From positions 39,943,185 through 40,007,184 of the forward strand of contig JALGQZ010000003.1 in NCBI GenBank assembly GCA_023105745.1: a stretch of DNA of 64,000 nt, read 5' to 3'. Positions 21,856 to 33,330 of the stretch are shown in pieces. The notes beneath the pieces are model-generated. The model saw nothing but the letters and a program-made list of their open reading frames with translations, did not search any database and was not told where the DNA came from. The stretch comes from Austropuccinia psidii. Taxonomy: Eukaryota; Basidiomycota; Pucciniomycetes; Pucciniales; Sphaerophragmiaceae. A program made the translations under genes and the position numbers. Each line of letters begins with the position of its first letter. Position 1 is the stretch's first letter.

Positions 21856-24800
21856 TATCAGAATTCTAAGACTAAAAATGTGACGCATTTATAACCCTGT
21901 TTCTCATTACATATATTAATTTTGTTTTATCTCACATCTGCGTTTTGAAAACCTCAAAATGGCTCTCATTTTTTTGGCTTCTTCATGTTATCTACATTTG
22001 TAAGTTACTGAATCACAAGATATCTGATCTTTACAACAGAATTTTACTCCAAGCTTCTTGAAAATTATGGTTTGATGAGTTTCATGTATTTACTATCCAT
22101 AAAATGGGCTCTTGCTAATCTGCAACAAATTTGCAATAAATTAGTAAAAGCAAAAACTTGATTCCTAAATTGGGATAAATGTAATGGTATTGTTAGTATA
22201 AATTTCTCCTTTTATTGATGAAAAGCTCAAGCTGAAAGGGTAAAATAGAGCTCAAAGGTTAAGCTTTTAATATCTATGTTATCTAGCTTTCCATTATGAT
22301 TTATATCATTTCCATAAGAATTCATTAGAGTTCTGCCTTTGTTGAATTCTCCATGATGATGATTAAAAACCATGAAATATTAGCTCAGCTTTCTCCAATT
22401 AAAACCAGTATCTTCCTGGAAAGAATATCAATAGCACTCTAGTCAACATACTAATGACTCAATAAATAAAGTTAATTTTTACAATATTAATAGAAGAATC
22501 ACAAGAAACTGAGTGCATGCATTAAATAATGGAAATAAGGCCTTTGGTAGTCCTGTGGGTTGAAAATACAAAATAATATTATATAATTGGGATGATGAAC
22601 ATTTTTGATTCTTTAAACCCACAATATTTTACAAATGCAAAGGAATGCTGAGTCATTTTTTTTGCATTTTTTACCTAGCCTCACATTTGCATCAAAGCCC
22701 AGATTGATGGAAAATCTTACCTAAACATTCAAGATTGTCTGGAATCAATCCAATATTGTAAGCTAAAAAAACCTATTTTCTGATTATCTCACAATATTTG
22801 CTTCATTATGAGATACTCTTACAGAAATCTTGTCCCTTAACACAGCATGATATCATTTTTCGAGCTTACCTGGCTTGGAGGCTTACCAAATTTTCATAGC
22901 TGAAGATGATGGTATCCTGGGGTATTTATATTATTAAATCTCAGTATTATTCACCTCCAACTAGCCAAGAATAACAAATTATTGAACCTTTTATCTCCTC
23001 CTAGTAAAGCAAAAAGACTTTATCAGAAAACTGGTTGATTGAATATTGGCTTAAATATGTATTAAAATCAATTTGACAATTGAAAAATTATATTTTTAAG
23101 GTTTAGATCTGAAATTCAGATGAATAATTGAGTAATTTTCCTGTACACAGTAGTTGTGAATGGTAAAACTAAATGAGAATAGTAGTTTTGAGGGTTTTAA
23201 ACAAAATAATCTCAATATTCTTTTTTGTAAATTAATTGGTATTAAATAAATGCTAGAAACATATATTGTTTTGAAAAATATTCATTATATTCAAAAGTAA
23301 TCTGAAAGCTATATTTGAAATAAAAGAAGATTTCCTCTGTAAAGAATAATTTTGGATCAATTGATAAAGTAATTCTAGAAATAAATATAATGAAAATTCA
23401 TTCATGGTTTTTCCAAAAATAAAACATAGCCAAAATTGACCATAATGAAGGTTTGAATTGAGTTACAAGGTTTACAAGGATAACAGATTGTTTTATCTAC
23501 TTTTTTCATATTATCAAAAGTTTTTAAAAAATTAAAAAGAGGGGGTTGATATATCTTATAAGTTGAATTAATGGTAATTTAACAAATTTCCAGGATAAAA
23601 ATATTCCAATATCAAAGGAAAAAATTGCAAAAAGAAGAAATTCTCTCATAGCTTCAAAGTCTCTTCCAAAAATAGTAGAAGTTTTGTCAAAAGTCGTGAT
23701 AAAGATATTTGAAATGCTAAGAGAAATTCTTACATAATTTTGAGCTGGTCTAGACCAAAAAAATGCTGCGCTTGAGGATTCATTTCCATTTTGAGCTATT
23801 TAAGCTTTTCAAACAAGCCACCGCTATATTAGAAGCAGGTTTCAATGAATTATTGTACTTCATATCTAAAGTGAAGGCCCTTAGAAGATTATTCTATGGA
23901 GAAATATATCAAAGATTACTATCCTTAAATATCTTTACTGTGACTTTACTTTTTTTAAGAATAGTAATGAAAAGTTAATTTCTCAAATAATTAAAGAATA
24001 ATAAATGATAAATATTTCAAGAAGTTAGAAATAATTTTTAACTATAATGGTAAGAATAGGATATATTGATATGAAATACTTATTTTATTCAAAGGTTGAT
24101 TTTTGCTACCATAAAACAATTATTCATGAAAATTTACATGTTATATCAGAATACTGACGTAAGGATGATATTAACAATATTTTAAGTAAAAATGAATCAT
24201 ATGACAAAATTCCAATGTTTTGAGTATCATAATTAGAAAATAAATAAGCTATTCTTAACAGTGAGAGTAATAATCTTGGATGATATGATGATTGTATCAA
24301 AAAAAGATTCAAAATGAAAACAATATTTGTATTATAACAACCTAGATAACGAAACAAATCTCAGTTTTATGTGAAAATAATGTTTTCAATAGAAAAACTT
24401 TATTCAAAAATTACGCTATGATCTAACTATAAGGATTTAGTTTTACAAGAATATTATAATTGTTTCTTTATGGAGCTCTCTATATATTTGATAAGATGAA
24501 GCTTTTAAAAAAAATACTGGTAGATTATTTGATACATTTCTCATTCTGGGAGATATATTACGAAGAATGGATCTTTTCATATTGAAGAGAACCTTAATAT
24601 CAGCCATTACTATAAAGAAAAAGCAAGGATTGATAATAAAAGAACGAATCAAAATTTTAAATTTTCAATATGATTCAATTATTATTGAATCATTTTTTAA
24701 TATTACTGAACCATTGATCTATACTCACTACTATATTTTTGATTTTGAGAATTAATACTTTTGGAATCTATCTATCATTTCATTTCCTTTTATTTATTCG

Positions 24801-25629
24801 TTAAGCTCGTGTACATGAATATTACATCATATTCTGAGATTATGGTCATGGGAGCTCTTAATAGTTATCATAAATGATAAGAGAATGGGTTTTTTAATAC
24901 ATTATGTTGAAGAAATTATGGAGACCGTGATTCAAAATCCAAAACTCGTCTGAAATTGAATAAACTTACCCAACATAAACTCAAGAGACATTTATTATAT
25001 AATGTAAAGTAAATATTTAGAGCTAAAAGCCCCCCAAATAGAGCTTCATTTATTATAGAAGAAATAATTCATAAGTATGAAAAATGAAAAAGTTTTACCT
25101 AAATGATGGACTACTTGTATAGCCTCAGTAATAAAATAATAATAATGTATATGAAAGGCAGTCTTAAAATAAAGTATAAAAAAATTACTTAGCAGACAGG
25201 ATCTTTCAAGAATAAACAATACATGAATTAAACAATATCAATTCAAAGAGTGTATAATGAATAACAAAGATAAGAAAACAAGTCATAGAAGGAGAAAAAT
25301 AAAGCAGGAAATAAAGGAAAATTCAAAAAATTGAGGAAAAACTTGGAAAAAAAGTTCTGAATCAAGTATTGAGGATTGAATGATAAAATAGGAAAATTAG
25401 TGGAATTTATAATTCTCATTAGTGATAATTTGAGATTAGTTAAATTTTATGGTATTGTCATTGGTTCTGTCCTTATTTGGATATTATTATATCTCAGAGA
25501 GTCACAATCTCCAACACAAAGAATATTTCAAAAAATTCTGGAATAATCCACTTCACTCCTTTTTTATTTTGATATGAAGTCGGATAAGGCATTTTTAATT
25601 AGGGGCTAAACTCTAATTTTATGTCTGGA
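21856..25629. other. Unassigned AT-rich DNA
   Basis: No gene recognised on either strand. Short frames such as 23763-23978 (+) and 24124-24357 (-) show no known domain. The texture matches old transposon DNA. Confidence 0.5.
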
Positions 25630-27090
25630 GTATCATTTCATGTCTGAATATTAGTAATTATTCTGTTTCACGTAATAATTTTTTAACATGAAATTCAGCC
25701 TTCTGTATTGGATTCCTGTATCTTAATAGATACTTCATCTCATTTTGGCTTCTTTTTTCTCCTCACTGCTATTTCTTTCGATAAGCTACAAAGAATCTTT
25801 TTCTCACCTTTTCCAGTGAAGGCTTATTTCTGAGGCTACCTAACTCTTGATCACTTATATAAAATTTGATAACTCCCACTGGGAAAGTGGGAGGTTCATC
25901 TTCCGGGTTCCCACTTAATTATAATTGTACTGCATTTGTTCATTAAAATAATCTTATTATTCAATGAAGAGAAAAGAAATTACTCCAATTATTTTACCAT
26001 TTGATATTTTCATATTTTGGTGTAGATATTGGTACTAGGTCTCAAGTTGCAGAATCTAGTAATATATGAATTTTATCATACCCTTTGTTGGCATAATTGA
26101 AGGATTCTTTCAGAAATCAATCATCATGGCGTATTTTTTCTTCCAGAATAAGCTAAAGCTTCCTCCTATTGGATTAATATCAAGAGGATCGTTTGTTCAA
26201 ATATCCTAGGATAGTTTTGAGCTCCACACTTTCTCTAACACTAAAGGTATTCTAACTTTCAATTCATATATTGACTCTTCATATACCAGTTCTAGCTATG
26301 GGAATAATTTTCAAATCCATTAGAATATTGAATCTCAAATACATATAAAGGGAAGCTCCTCATTTAATCCTCCAGTGTCTGTTGAATTCCTGAATCCAAA
26401 CAATCTCTTTTGGGATAATAAGAAGCTTAAAAGGATAATTTTTCTTAAGAGATGTAACTTAAACAGGAAATGGTGAAGATTTGAATTTGGAATATCTATC
26501 ACTAATTGTATTTGAAAATAGCTCTTTATAAAATATGGTTTTCTGTACCCATAGAAGTTTCATATTTATGGAATGGTAGAATGATATTTGGATTTTTTCA
26601 AATTAATCTAATAGCACAATACATTTATTAAAGATTCTGTGACCTCCTTGTTACCATTCTGATACCCAATCCAAATGTACTTTTATCAAAAATGTTTTTG
26701 GTGCTTGGCTTCAAATAATTGGTCCAAGTATTCTACCTGGGTCTGTTTTGGATTCTTAAAATGTGAAAAGGACCATAAGTATCAAGATAGATCCATCAAG
26801 CTTCACCATCACTAAAAGAATTGATTTCTTTCTACTTTTCTGTCTTGAGAAAGATGTACCAAATATGAGAATCTCATGACATCAATAAGATATGGTATTT
26901 ATTGATACTCTGCCTTTTAATTCCACCACACCACTATTTTAGGTTCTGTGTTACAAAATCCTATGAAGAAGGTGATATATTCCCTCTCAATAAGAATTTT
27001 CTCCCTATTTTATCAAAATTTGCATTTCAATGACTGTCTTCAATGTAAATATGACTGTAGTAGATAGCCTATATAGTACCAAAGATACAA
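25630..27090 (-). pseudogene. Remnant H: gypsy integrase to chromodomain, heavily decayed
   Basis: Read on the minus strand, pieces follow the order seen in elements A and D. An EGIYHLLHRIL-like piece lies near 26970 and an integrase zinc-binding remnant near 26800-26930. The core has VHLDWVSEW...QGGHRIFNKC (26640-26680) and SNTISDRYSKFKSS (26470-26510), keeping both Asp positions by eye. A C-terminal part and DEPPTFPVGVIKF follow near 25880, then LLRYRNPIQKAEFHVKKLL near 25700 and an RHE end near 25640. Stops and frame changes are frequent. No polypurine tract or LTR could be found after it. Confidence 0.6.
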
Positions 27091-27114
27091 GAATTACATG
27101 GTAAGATGATTTCA

Positions 27115-27631
27115 AACTCCACATAGAGACTAAAATGACAATTAGGGATTGGGAATTCTTTGAAGTGTCTAGGTTATTATAAAAGTCCCCTCTAAGCTCT
27201 ACTTGTACTGCATTGAATTAAGGAAGTGCTTTAAAAAAAGGTCCAACAAAGGATTCTTTGAGTTTATTGAGTCTTTTGATATTATTAACATTCAAGGCTG
27301 AAAATAAGGCTGGGCCTCCTATTTTAAAGTCTGGGGATCTATGACCTTTATCCAATCATTTTATGGAATACTCAAAATATTTCTTAATCTTTTTTAAGGC
27401 ATGGCTCCTCACTGTTACAAGAATAAGCCTGAAGCTATAGGCAGCTTTGTGAATTTCAACTAATTCCTTTCTTCAGGTTTATGTTGGAATTTTTGGAGTC
27501 CAATTTTTCTCAAGAATGACAGGTGCTGTACCTCTTGATGAATGAATAGAGGTTCTTTAAGCCAATTATAGCTCTGGGGTAAAGGTTCACCAGTCATGTA
27601 AGATGGTTATACGAGGCTTTGATTAAAAATT
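27115..27631 (-). pseudogene. Remnant G: second integrase C-terminal fragment
   Basis: On the minus strand this holds the end of an integrase: TSIHSSRGTAPVILEKNWTP, TLKKELVEIHKAAYSF, DKGHRSPDFKIGGPALFS, ALNVNNIKRLNKLKESFVG. The same module occurs again in remnant H to the left, so two integrase ends lie head to tail. The fragment is cut on the right by the LTR of element B (about 27632), which suggests that B inserted into it or that they were joined by deletion. Confidence 0.65.
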
Positions 27632-29364
27632 TGGTTCTTTTCCTGTCCTCGAAATTTCTATAAGGTAAAATTTAATTGAAAATAGTAAATTTGAAGAGTT
27701 TTTGAAAGAAAAAACGCCAAATGTATTGTTTTAAATTTTTTAGTACCAAACAGCAATATTATAAAAATTTATTGGAAAGTACTCTACAACAGATATTTGA
27801 GGCTAAAAAAAATTGCTTCAAGGGAGATTTCAATTGGAGTTAATTGAGCAAAGTACTTCAAGAAAAAATTTAAGAACAGAGACTTAAAAATGAATATTAA
27901 AGAGAAAACACACCCAAAAGTGACCAGAGTGAATTTGGAAATAAAGTGGAAAAGCTAACAGTGATGGAAGATTCTTTAATTCACTTTTGGGGTGGTTCAA
28001 GGGTAAAAATGATTATAATGACTTTTTGAAATGTTAAAAAGGTTTAAAATGATATAAAAATGGTGGTTAGAATCTTTTATTGATTGGTTTAACAGTGTTT
28101 ACACTAATTATAAAAGGAAAAGATTCCAACATGAAGAGAAATATGGGGCAAAGAAGACATTCTTTTATAATCACCAATTTCCTTACTCTAATAGTAAAAT
28201 TTACTTTTTCAGTCGCTAGAAAAACTCTGAAGATAGAAAAGCCAGTTATGGCATCATTGAACCCTGGTTTGGACCAAAAAAAGGTTGGTTTTAGCCATTT
28301 TTTTCTATTTTCAGACAGTTTAAAACCTTAATTCAGAAATTGCTATAGTAATACCTAGTTTAAATCCTTCAAAACACATACAAATGTGTGTCAGAGACCG
28401 CAAAACCAGCTAAAGCTGTTTTGAATATTATTGTTTTAGCTAAAGGGTAGTTTTACCCTCTTCGCAACAATTAAAACTTCCCTGGTTGTTATCAAAACCT
28501 CATCATCAATTGTGTCACAGACCCTGTGATTTAGTTCCAGGCCAAAGTGAATGAGCTTTTTGTATGAATTTTGACATCCTTTGCCTGTCAGAAACAGATT
28601 TGGGGTAGTATGGAACCCTTGGAGGCAAGATTCCTCCCCCAAAAATTAATCTTTCCAATTGATTTTTACTTGAATTCCTCATCATGTAATAGACTAGAAT
28701 TTTACATATGTAAATTGATTGAAAGCTTAAGTAAAAAAAATTAATTATTGATTGCACATATTTAAATCCAAGTTCACTTATTTAATAAACACACCCATTT
28801 TGACATTTCAATTGAAAATACTCCAATCCCTCATAGATTATAAGCTACACACAACCTCAATTTTAGCACAAAAATTGATGGTTAACACCACATGTGGTGT
28901 AAATTAAATTAATATTTGGAGTATTTTCAAAATTTCAAACAGAACATACTAAAAACTCAATTTAAGGTTGTTTAGAGTTGAGTTACAGAATTTTCACTCA
29001 GTGGTGACCCCACCTCAATTTTTATGAGGAAGCCCATTGTGAAAGAATCTTCATAAGTTTAATTATTGGAAAAAACTTATAATAATTTCTATTAATTTTT
29101 TTCCAAAAATACTTCAATTTTTATATTTTGCGTAAAAATTTATTTTTACTTAATTTTTCAAGTAATAATGCATTTTCACATTTTCAAATTTTAATGTAAT
29201 TTGAATTTTGAATTATAATTTGAACTTGAATTTTGTATATGAATTTTATATTTATATTTCAATTTTTTTATGTATAATAAGAAATAACTTATTTATTTAT
29301 AATTGTAACTTAATTTTTTTATTTGTGGTCTTTTGGGTATGTGAGAATACCCCCAAGGCTCACA
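27632..29364 (-). repeat. 3' LTR of element B
   Basis: On the minus strand it starts TGTGAGCCTTGGGGG directly after a purine-rich tract (GTGAGGGAA) and runs to about 27632. It matches 35730-37318 for most of its length. The start resembles the LTR of element D (TGTGAGCCTGTGGG). A terminal dyad GGGTAT/ATACCC is at 29335-29352. The left border is approximate, set where similarity between the two copies stops (GGACAGGAAAAG-like). Open frames inside it (28080-28331, 28436-28757) are not conserved coding. Confidence 0.7.
28885..28900. promoter_or_regulatory. 16-bp palindrome in LTR B
   Basis: ACACCACATGTGGTGT, a perfect palindrome centred on an E-box-like CACATGTG. The identical 16 bases are at 37026-37041 in the other LTR although flanking bases differ. 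It may be a binding site for a bHLH-type dimer. Confidence 0.5.
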
Positions 29365-29429
29365 TTCCCTCACTGTAAAAAAATAATTTCAATTTATAAT
29401 CCTTTTATTTCTAGTATGTGTTAATCTTC

Positions 29430-30530
29430 TGGGATGTTAAGTAGTTTCAGGTATGTCTTTCTCTTCTAACAATTCATCTTCAAAAGCTGGGTCACTGTAC
29501 TTGACTAGGTATTCCCTCACATCTTTATATTTTATTTTCCTTTGTTTGAGAACTTTGGGAATTTTTTCTGGAGTAGTATGTGATTTATCCCATTTGTCTT
29601 TGGAATGTGAAAATGAGTCTTCCATGAATCTTACTGGATGCTTTCTGCCTTTGTCCAAAATTTATTTGAGGCTAGAATCTATGTGATGTATTAAAACCAA
29701 CCCTTTCTGAATTAATCTTGAGGTATTCTGGGATTTAATACCTTTTCTAGAATAGAAGGATTCTAATTGGTAATGACATTAATGGATGTTTCATATGCAA
29801 GTTATAGTGCAGGTAGAAGGGTACACAAATAATGGGTGAATCCATCAGCATTTTTGAGCTCTGGGTCATATGCACAAATAATTCTGACCATTTCTTCCAA
29901 GGTTTGGATTGTTATTTCAGCTAGACCATGAGTTTGTGGGTGGTAAGCTATAGAGAAGGATAGTAGCTTTTATCACCTCCTGGTGGTGGGCCAGATACCC
30001 AATCCATATGGAAAATATCTCAAGGTCTACTGAGCTCTTGAATTTTGATTATATTACCAACTATTTTGGCAGTGGATCTCCTTTACTTTTCACATCTGTC
30101 ACAAGTCTTGCAATATTATGCTACATATTTTTGCCATATTGTCCACCATATGCAGGTTTTAATTTTCTCTCTTCTTCTGTCCTCAGATGGGTTTCTTGAG
30201 AAGGGACTGTCATGGAACTCTTTCAATACAATATTTATGAAGGACCTGTCTAAACCTATCATTACACATGTGGGTTTAGTCCTATGATAAACTATGCCAT
30301 CAAGCAAATGAAATATTCATTCATAATATGAATTTTTCTATATTTAATCCAAGGAATGTATCAAGAAGATATCTTCAGAATCTTGAGGAATGAATTGGCA
30401 TAGAATGCTAAAATTCTTATCTTGAGTATAGCTGTTCCATAATTTCTCAAAAAAGGTAGTCTTTAGGTCTTTAACATTTATTCCTTCTATTGGGATTTGT
30501 GGAGAAGCTTCTGCTTGTACATAAGAGAGA
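29430..30530 (-). pseudogene. Integrase and chromodomain remnant of element B
   Basis: Minus-strand order: [13 protein letters not shown] linker (near 30490), FHLLDGIVYHRTKPTCVM (30307 leftwards), zinc-binding part (EFHDSPFSRNPSEDRR, YCKTCDRC near 30100), FHMDWVSGPPPGGDKSYY (near 29990). The sequence then jumps to the region just before the catalytic Glu (near 29930), so about 70 residues including the S-D-R-D motif are missing. The end (29658-29437) holds WDKSHTTPEK and a chromodomain-like tail (REYLVKYSDPAFEDELLEE). Inactive through the core deletion and stops. Confidence 0.8.
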
Positions 30531-30712
30531 TTTTAAATTTCATTCGGTGATGTACATCTGCTTAGTCCATCTACACTTTTGTGAATATTTCCAGCTTCGT
30601 TTACAATGGTCATATTACCTCTATACTCTTGTATGGCTATTTGCCATCTGAGAATATGTCTATTGGGTGTTTTAATTTTCAGAAGTGATTTCACAGTGGT
30701 AAAATCTTTATA
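30531..30712 (-). pseudogene. RNase H end of element B
   Basis: Minus strand: [47 protein letters not shown], the conserved C-terminal part of gypsy RNase H. The upstream catalytic part is absent because the neighbouring DNA (from about 30713) is an inverted segment on the plus strand. Confidence 0.8.
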
Positions 30713-32470
30713 AGAGCCAGAAATTGTTCTAGTAGGATGAAATGCAAGACAAGGTTCAATGAAACTTAGAAATATTATGTGAAGAAAGACCCCAGAGAAA
30801 ATTAAAATAATATGAAGTATGGATCTGCAGGTAAAATCAGAAAGTTTTATATTTGCCAGGGTACCGCACATTTAGTTAATACATGTCCAAGAAGAGGAAA
30901 AATTAATGAAATTGACATTGAGAAAGAGCCTGATGTTGAAAAGATGATGTAAATGAGAAAAACTCAGATGATAAATCATCAATATTTTTTTAATCTTCAA
31001 AATATATAAGTAATATAAATTTAACATTTGAAATCATGAAATCTTACTCCCACTTGCCACAATTGAGCAATAGTAAAATTGACTTATCAAAAATTCAAGC
31101 TTCAAAACTTAGGAAAACCAAACCAAATAGGAGAAAAGGCTATACAGCTATAAGTTCCGGTGTAACAGAGGTGGTAATAGACAGAAAACACACTAATCTG
31201 TTACTTGACCCAGAAGCCTTCTGCTCTTGTGTTTTAAAATATTTTTACAAGAACTGTGTACCAAATTTGGAAGACCAATTATTACCAATTTATGGCATAC
31301 AATTCAACAGTGCAAGAAATCCAATGAAAGAATTGGGCATAATTGAAAGCACTGGAGTATTCCCACATATCAATGGAAATTTGAGAATCACTGTTGAATT
31401 TGTTGTTATGGAAAACTGCTCTAGTAACCCTTTAATCATTTCATATTGTAAAATCATTATTTAATCATGTATGGCATAGATTTACATGACAAAAAAGACA
31501 GATACTTTACTATTGGGGACAATCAGCATCAGAAGTTTGCCTTTTTACCTTTTAAAAGACAAGTTACAGTTAATAATTATCACCAGTTGACTTGGAGTTA
31601 GAAAATTTCAAGTCAAACCAAATGAATGAAGCTGAAGTAAGTCATCATCTTACTGAAACACAGGAAAATGAACTCTCTACCCTTTTATATGACCACAAAG
31701 AAGCCTTTTCCACAGATAAAGACCCATGGGGGGAATTATTTGTCATGAAGTTGATATCAATTTGAACATTGAGAGACCTCATCCTCCACTATTGAGGAGG
31801 GCTGCAAGCCCTGAAAGCCCAAAATGAAGAAAAGCCCTTGAGATTTACCTTAAAGAACGCCTGGACTTTGGTGTAGTAAGAAAGGTTTGCCTCAATGAAG
31901 AGGTAGAAATAACTAAACCTGTCATAGTGGCTTGGAATAATAGAAAATCCAGAATAGTTGGGGACTTTAGATCTTTGAACACTTACACTGTCCCAGACAG
32001 GTATCCCATACCAAAAATCAAAATTTCCCTCACTCATATATCTCAAGCAGTATACATAAGCAATATAGATTCCCTAAAGGGATCCCACCACGATGTAGTG
32101 ACCCCAAGGGCTAGAAACCATTTTAGAACTCTTTTTCATTGTGGAGTGTATGAATATTTAAGGATGCCTTTTGGTATCAAAAATGCACCTTCAGATTTTC
32201 AAATGATGATTAATGAAATCTTTCCTTAAGAACTTTCAGAAGAATGGTTTGTAATTTACATTGATGAAACTATTGTACATTATACGGCTTGGGAAGAGCA
32301 TACATACAGACTATCTAGAGTTTTGGGAAAAATCCAATATGTAAAAATGAATATTTATCTAAAGAAATGTCATTTTGGATTTGTGGAACTGAAATCCCCA
32401 GGACATATAGTATCTGGTCTGCCCCTTGGAATTGACAAAAACAAAGTTGCAGAAGTACTACTGATATTGT
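30713..32470 (+). pseudogene. Inverted segment in element B: gag end, protease, RT
   Basis: A plus-strand block inside a minus-strand element. It holds the capsid end (near 30730), a zinc knuckle [13 protein letters not shown] (30855-30890, first Cys lost), protease (31036-31464, with DSG replaced by D-P-E in LLDPEAFCSCV), and RT (31780-32470: VAWNNRKSRIVGDFRSLNTY, YLRMPFGIKNAPSDFQ, then Y-I-D-E instead of YIDD near 32257). Its first ~900 bases pair as an inverted repeat with 33600-32710. It ends abruptly after KNKVAEVLL. Confidence 0.82.
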
Positions 32471-33330
32471 AACCAATAGTAAAGTATCTGTCTTTGTTGT
32501 TATGTAAATCTATGCCATACATGATTAAATAATGATTTTACAATATGAAATGATGAAAGGGGTACTAGAGCAGTTTTCCATAACAACAAATTCAACAGTG
32601 ATTCTCAAATTTCCGTTGATATGTGGGAATACTGTAGTGCTTTCAATTATTCTCAATTCTTTCATTGGATTGCTTGCACAGCTGAATTTTATGCCATAAA
32701 TTCTCTAACTCCAAGTCAACTGGTGATAATTATTCACTGTAATTTGTTTTTTAAAGGTAAAAAGGCAAAATTCTTATGCTTATTGTCACCAATAATAAAG
32801 GATCTGTCTATGTTGTCATGTAAATCTATGCCATACATGATTAAATAATGATTTTACAATATGAAATGATGAAAGGGGTACTAGAGAGGTTTTCCATAAC
32901 AACAAATTCAACAGTGATTCTCAGATTTCCATTGATATGTGGGAATACTCTAGTGCTTTCAATTATGCCCAATTCTTTCATTGGATTTCTTGCACTGTTG
33001 AATTGTATGCCATAAATTGGTAATAATTGGTCTTCAAAATTTGGTACACAGTTCTTGTAAAAATATTTTAAAGCACAAGAGAAAAAGGCTTCTGGGTCAA
33101 GTAACAGATGAGTGGGTTTTCTGTCTATTGCCAGCTCTGTTACACAGGAATTTCCACATTTATAGTCTTTTCTCCTATTTGGTTTGGTTTTCCTAAGTGT
33201 TGAAGCTTGAACTTTTGATAAGTCAATTTGGCTATTGCTCAATTGTGGAAAATGGGAGTAAGATTCCATGATCTCAAATGTGAAATTGATATTCCTTATA
33301 TCTTTGAAGATTAGTAAAATATTGATGATT
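32471..33330 (-). pseudogene. Two partial protease copies of element B
   Basis: Minus strand 33269-32841 encodes the same protease region as plus 31036-31464 (LLDPEAFFSCALKYFYKNC, PMKELGIIEST, NGNLRITVEFVVMEN). It runs on to about 32710, then jumps back so that a second partial copy follows (32703-32471), ending in a TIG-like codon run where it meets the inverted RT. With the plus-strand copy this makes three versions of one protease within 2.3 kb. All lack the DSG motif or are truncated. Confidence 0.8.

Noticed and set aside
25870..25900. Hairpin CTCCCACT / AGTGGGAG resembling a terminator
   Set aside because: It lies in the integrase C-terminal remnant H (PPTFPVGVIKF region) and this is a eukaryote; likely coincidental.
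28080..28757. Open frames at 28080-28331 (+) and 28436-28757 (-), with counterparts at 36204-36797
   Set aside because: They lie in the LTRs of element B and change frame between the two copies.
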